Shown in pieces: positions 34,120 to 37,079 of a DNA stretch of 37,079 bases. Numbering within the stretch: the first letter of the stretch is position 1; each line of letters begins with the position of its first letter. A program made the position numbers and the translations under genes. The notes beneath the pieces are model-generated. The model was not told the origin of the DNA. It made no database searches and saw only the letters and a list, made by a program, of their open reading frames with translations. Source of the DNA: a virus; the IMG/VR virus record IMGVR_UViG_3300000239_000011, positions 1-37,079 of that record; one strand, given 5' to 3'.

Positions 34120-35350
34120 TTAACTTGTAATGTATATAAAAGTTTCTAAAATATTTACCGCCAAAAGGTTCTTTGCGTGCGTGTTCACAAAGAGCTGATT
34201 CATACAATATCATATCTCCTGGTTGCGCATAAATTTTATACCACTCTCCATCGTGTCCTTTTATATCTAACGGCCAATCATCTGCATATTTTTTATTTTG
34301 ACAACCACAGGTTAAGTCTTTGTCTACTATAATAATAGATGATATATGATGCGTTTCAATTCTATCTACATGCTCTGTAAGACTTGAACCTTTCTGATAA
34401 GACCTTATGCCATATACATAGCTTGGAGTAATATCTACACCACAAAAATCTCTATGTATTGGTAGTAATTCTTGGTGTAATATTTGTTTCACAGTAGGTA
34501 AGTTATCAAAACTTAACATTGTACTGTCACCAGGAACGTAATGGTCTTTACCATCAAACTCCTCTTTTTCTTCTTTACTTTTTAATAAACTGTAACATTC
34601 TTGAATTAAATTCCACATTTTAGTTGGACATTTCTGTAAAGAAAAACCATTAGGTGTAAGCTTAGGTAGCACACTGTTTTCGTTTAAAAGAACATTGTTA
34701 TTTACTTTAATAATTTTACTTTCATTTTTAGGTTTTTCAACAACAATTGGTTCAATAGGTTTTTTTAATTCTTTATGTTGCTGTTCATCGCCTGCGCCAT
34801 CCCATCCATTTTCTCTCCACCACGATGTAACAATATATTTGTTCCCACTAATAAGTGGTGTGCCTTCATGCAGGGTGTCTGCTAAAACTTCTCCATCTTT
34901 CATGTTTTCCCACCATAACGCTTTACCTTTCTCTGCTTTAACTGATATTTTTTTCTTAGGAAAATTAGTTTCACCACCCTCGAAATCATCATTTAAATAA
35001 ATCATTAACGTGTGAGTTCTATTACCCGAAGCTAAACAGTGCATATCGTAAGCAGGCCCACTAAAATAATCATTGTGGGGTTTAAAATACTCACCTACTT
35101 TATACAATTGCCCTTGTAAAGATTCTCCTTTATGTATAGGTAAACCTAGCAAGTCACTAATTTTTTTATGTACACTTTGTATAATTACGTTGTTAGTGTC
35201 TAAGTTACTTGTACTTGAAGTTCTATGGTCGGTTACATCCGAGCGGTCAGTTCCTCCTACTACTACAGAAGAACGAGTATGATTCGCGTCTATTAATTTT
35301 ATTATTTCATCACACTCTTCGTGAGAAATAAAGTTGGAAATTTCGTGCAT
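34094..35350 (-). CDS. Tandem 2-oxoglutarate/Fe(II) oxygenase, first half prolyl-4-hydroxylase-like
   Basis: Two complete-looking oxygenase domains are fused. Domain 1 (1-185) follows prolyl 4-hydroxylases: FKPHNDYF with His92 and Asp94, LMIYLNDDFEGGETNFP, distal His161 in LHEGTP and Lys171 in GNKYIVTSWWR. Domain 2 (about 230-412) has GSSLTEHVDRIETHH (His327, Asp329), QPGDMILYESALCEHAR (His390) and the arginine of YFRNFYIHYK (Arg402). The linker is lysine and proline-rich. Both iron triads and both 2-oxoglutarate-binding residues are present. The protein would hydroxylate protein side chains, most simply prolines of the flanking proline-rich virion proteins. It has its own candidate promoter at 35371. 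Domain calls are strong, the target is inferred. Confidence 0.86.
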   Translation of the reverse strand: MHEISNFISHEECDEIIKLIDANHTRSSVVVGGTDRSDVTDHRTSSTSNLDTNNVIIQSVHKKISDLLGLPIHKGESLQGQLYKVGEYFKPHNDYFSGPAYDMHCLASGNRTHTLMIYLNDDFEGGETNFPKKKISVKAEKGKALWWENMKDGEVLADTLHEGTPLISGNKYIVTSWWRENGWDGAGDEQQHKELKKPIEPIVVEKPKNESKIIKVNNNVLLNENSVLPKLTPNGFSLQKCPTKMWNLIQECYSLLKSKEEKEEFDGKDHYVPGDSTMLSFDNLPTVKQILHQELLPIHRDFCGVDITPSYVYGIRSYQKGSSLTEHVDRIETHHISSIIIVDKDLTCGCQNKKYADDWPLDIKGHDGEWYKIYAQPGDMILYESALCEHARKEPFGGKYFRNFYIHYKLNDFTLPSS

Positions 35351-35370
35351 TTAATTTGATTTAATTTATA

Positions 35371-35401
35371 TAAAGATATCAAAATTATTGTTGCTGACAA
35401 A
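35371..35401 (-). promoter_or_regulatory. Candidate promoter of the oxygenase-glycosyltransferase pair
   Basis: On the minus strand TTTG (35401-35398), a 19-base spacer and TATCTTTA (35378-35371) fit the Bacteroidota form except for the last base. It lies over the end of the upstream proline-rich gene and 20 bases before the ATG at 35350. This would allow the modification genes to be expressed apart from the virion genes. Confidence 0.58.
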
Positions 35402-37079
35402 CTTGACATGAGCCAAAATAATTTCCAAACCATTGCCTTGAATAACTTCCATCAGACACAAAAGTAGCTGCTGCTAAACTTCCACAGCTATCGTTTGTTC
35501 TATAAAATGCTGTAGCTTGACAAAGTGTAGATGCGTCAAAATACATTGTTTCTGAACGAGACGCATTACAAGCTGCTAATGCTGTTGACCCCGTTGACAC
35601 GGCATTTATAGCAAAACAAGTTGGTGTAGGGGGAGAAGGTGGAGAGGGTGGTGGTGGAGAAGGCACCGTGGCTTCACACGTAGCACAGTCTGCATAGTCA
35701 TCAAAGTTTGAATAGTCTTGCCCTGTTGCTCCAGCTAACTGTATGTATTGATAACAAACACCTGATATTTTAAGAACTGTTGGGAAAGAAGTTCCGAAAG
35801 CTCCACTTACCGTAGCTTGTATATCACTTCCTCCTGTAGCACAGTCACCATATTGAGCATAAACAATAGCAGGTGTTGGAGGACTAGGTGGGACTGGAGG
35901 AGGAGCAAACCCACCACATGAACTTTCAATTGCTACCACTGTTACTGATGTGTTATAGAAAGTAGCAGCATTATCCGTTATTTCCCAAAATTTTGTACCA
36001 TCCATTACCGGAGTTCCTCCTGGACCTGATGGGCCATTTAATCTTAATGCTGTTCCTACCGATAAAGTTGGAGATGTTAACCCTGTTACTCTTACATAGT
36101 ATGGTGTTCCAGATGTATAACATTCTACAATCTTAACATCCTGAGTAGCCGTAGCAGGTGAAGGCGCTGGTGGGCTAGGTGGTGGGGGTGATGGAACCGC
36201 TGGTGGACATCCCGTGTCTGTTCCAACTGCTTGTAGATTTTGACAAGCTAGATTTTGGTCGGAAGTTATACCTGCGTTACCACTATAATAAAAGAAATCA
36301 GGATTACTTCCAGACGTACCATCAACATATCTTTGACTTAGAGTTGGTTGAGTAGCACTTTGAAGGTAACATCCTGGTGGTGCAGTACCGTCAGCTCTTG
36401 TACATCCTATTAAAAAATAAAATAAAGATGGTGGTACTGGTGGCACTGGTGGCACTGGTGGTACTGGCGGTGCCGCACACGCGGTACAATCATTAAAACT
36501 TGATAGCCCAGCTATATCTATTGTAGACGTGAGCTCTGTAGGTCCAAAATTATACCAACACACCCCGTTAAAACTTACAGTAGCAGGGAAAGTTCCTCCT
36601 GCAAGAACTCTAAATCTTAATTTGGATACTCCTCCTGTAATACAATCTGCATATTCTCTATAATCATAGCTACACAGAAGACAGCTTGCGTAACTTGGCA
36701 GAGTGGCAGCGTTTATTGTTGACGTTAATCCTGTTGCTTGTGGGTTTTCCCAACACATATTATTATATCTTATAAATCCTGGGAAAGTAACTCCGCTTTC
36801 AACTCTAAACACTTGAGTTGCTGTAGCGTTACATTGAGTATAAACTCTGTAATCATAAGTAGGCGCGTTACACGCGGTACAATCATTAAAACTATCTAAA
36901 CCTGTAATATCTTGCGTAGATGTTGTGCTTGTTGAACTTGTACTTTCATAACAAACACTATTAAAATCTAAAACATTTGGAAAAGTTTCACCCGAAGGAA
37001 CTCTAAATATTTGCGTATTTGTTCCCCCACACTCTGTGTATAATTGAAAATCATAAGCGGCAGGTGTTGGCGGGTCTGG
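35385..37079 (-). CDS. Cysteine-repeat, proline-rich virion protein, cut by right edge
   Basis: The frame is open to the window end, so the N-terminus is missing; 564 residues are visible. The first part has three tandem repeats of about 65-75 residues. The pattern is a Y-C pair, FRV..G.TFP, a FN..C or YN..C motif, TST.DI..L and a closing C..C, for example SFNDCTACNAP. Next come PPVPPVPPVPPVPPS, a cysteine domain, VPSPPPPSPPAPSP, a domain with a YYVRVTGL strand, PPPVPPSPPTP, another repeat-like unit, and VPSPPPPSPPSPPTP. The C-terminal domain ends FVSDGSYSRQWFGNYFGSCQ, a fibre-end style. SPPPP blocks are the hallmark of plant and algal extensin-like glycoproteins. Probably a disulphide-stabilised surface appendage. 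Confidence 0.74.
   Translation of the reverse strand, partial: PDPPTPAAYDFQLYTECGGTNTQIFRVPSGETFPNVLDFNSVCYESTSSTSTTSTQDITGLDSFNDCTACNAPTYDYRVYTQCNATATQVFRVESGVTFPGFIRYNNMCWENPQATGLTSTINAATLPSYASCLLCSYDYREYADCITGGVSKLRFRVLAGGTFPATVSFNGVCWYNFGPTELTSTIDIAGLSSFNDCTACAAPPVPPVPPVPPVPPSLFYFLIGCTRADGTAPPGCYLQSATQPTLSQRYVDGTSGSNPDFFYYSGNAGITSDQNLACQNLQAVGTDTGCPPAVPSPPPPSPPAPSPATATQDVKIVECYTSGTPYYVRVTGLTSPTLSVGTALRLNGPSGPGGTPVMDGTKFWEITDNAATFYNTSVTVVAIESSCGGFAPPPVPPSPPTPAIVYAQYGDCATGGSDIQATVSGAFGTSFPTVLKISGVCYQYIQLAGATGQDYSNFDDYADCATCEATVPSPPPPSPPSPPTPTCFAINAVSTGSTALAACNASRSETMYFDASTLCQATAFYRTNDSCGSLAAATFVSDGSYSRQWFGNYFGSCQVCQQQ

Noticed and set aside
31878-37079. Collagen-like protein as substrate for the prolyl hydroxylase.
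   Set aside because: No Gly-X-Y repeats are present in this block; the linkers are of PPV, SPPPP and TPP type instead.

Overview
The window looks like a piece of a double-stranded DNA phage genome whose host is probably a marine member of the Bacteroidota (flavobacterial type). The DNA is AT-rich and packed with overlapping small genes. Plus-strand promoters fit the Bacteroidota form TTTG, 20 bp, TAnnTTTG. Genes start behind A-rich leaders such as AAACTAAATTAAA instead of Shine-Dalgarno sequences. No tRNA, rRNA, CRISPR array, integrase, terminase, portal or major capsid gene is visible, so the packaging and head genes should lie outside the window. Three internal-virion-type proteins in a row suggest a podovirus-like virion.

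Layout: (1) bases 1-8030, almost all minus strand: tail-fibre and appendage genes, many genes of 40-90 residues (one broken), then groES, small membrane peptides and groEL. A winged-helix regulator (4519-4959) is the only plus-strand gene here. The groEL upstream region holds six copies of an octamer, TCGTCATA. (2) 8046-11370, a compositionally distinct, palindrome-rich stretch: an unknown protein, an Amidoligase_2-type enzyme, two candidate type III hammerhead ribozymes in the leaders of two following small transcripts, and a block of palindromes and direct repeats. (3) 11369-22685, plus strand: a fusion of class II glutamine amidotransferase, gamma-glutamylcyclotransferase and zinc ribbon, a run of small early genes, then replication and recombination genes (DnaA domain IV-like proteins, a possible annealing protein, PDDEXK nuclease, primase-helicase, SNF2-type helicase, VRR-NUC nuclease). 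(4) 22698-37079, minus strand: a 2097-residue protein and two other candidate DNA-ejection proteins, a GNAT acetyltransferase, and a surface module of two proline-rich proteins flanking a family 32-type glycosyltransferase and a tandem 2-oxoglutarate oxygenase whose first half is prolyl-4-hydroxylase-like. If the genome is circular or permuted, blocks 4 and 1 may form one late region.

Four things stand out. The proline-rich virion proteins, prolyl hydroxylase and glycosyltransferase could form a hydroxyproline-glycosylation system. The amidoligase and the GATase-GGCT fusion look like a peptide or amine ligation pathway. The paired hammerheads have covarying stems and identical core logic. A 16-bp palindrome, GTGTCG-N4-CGACAC, recurs across the window, three times inside genes in the same reading frame.
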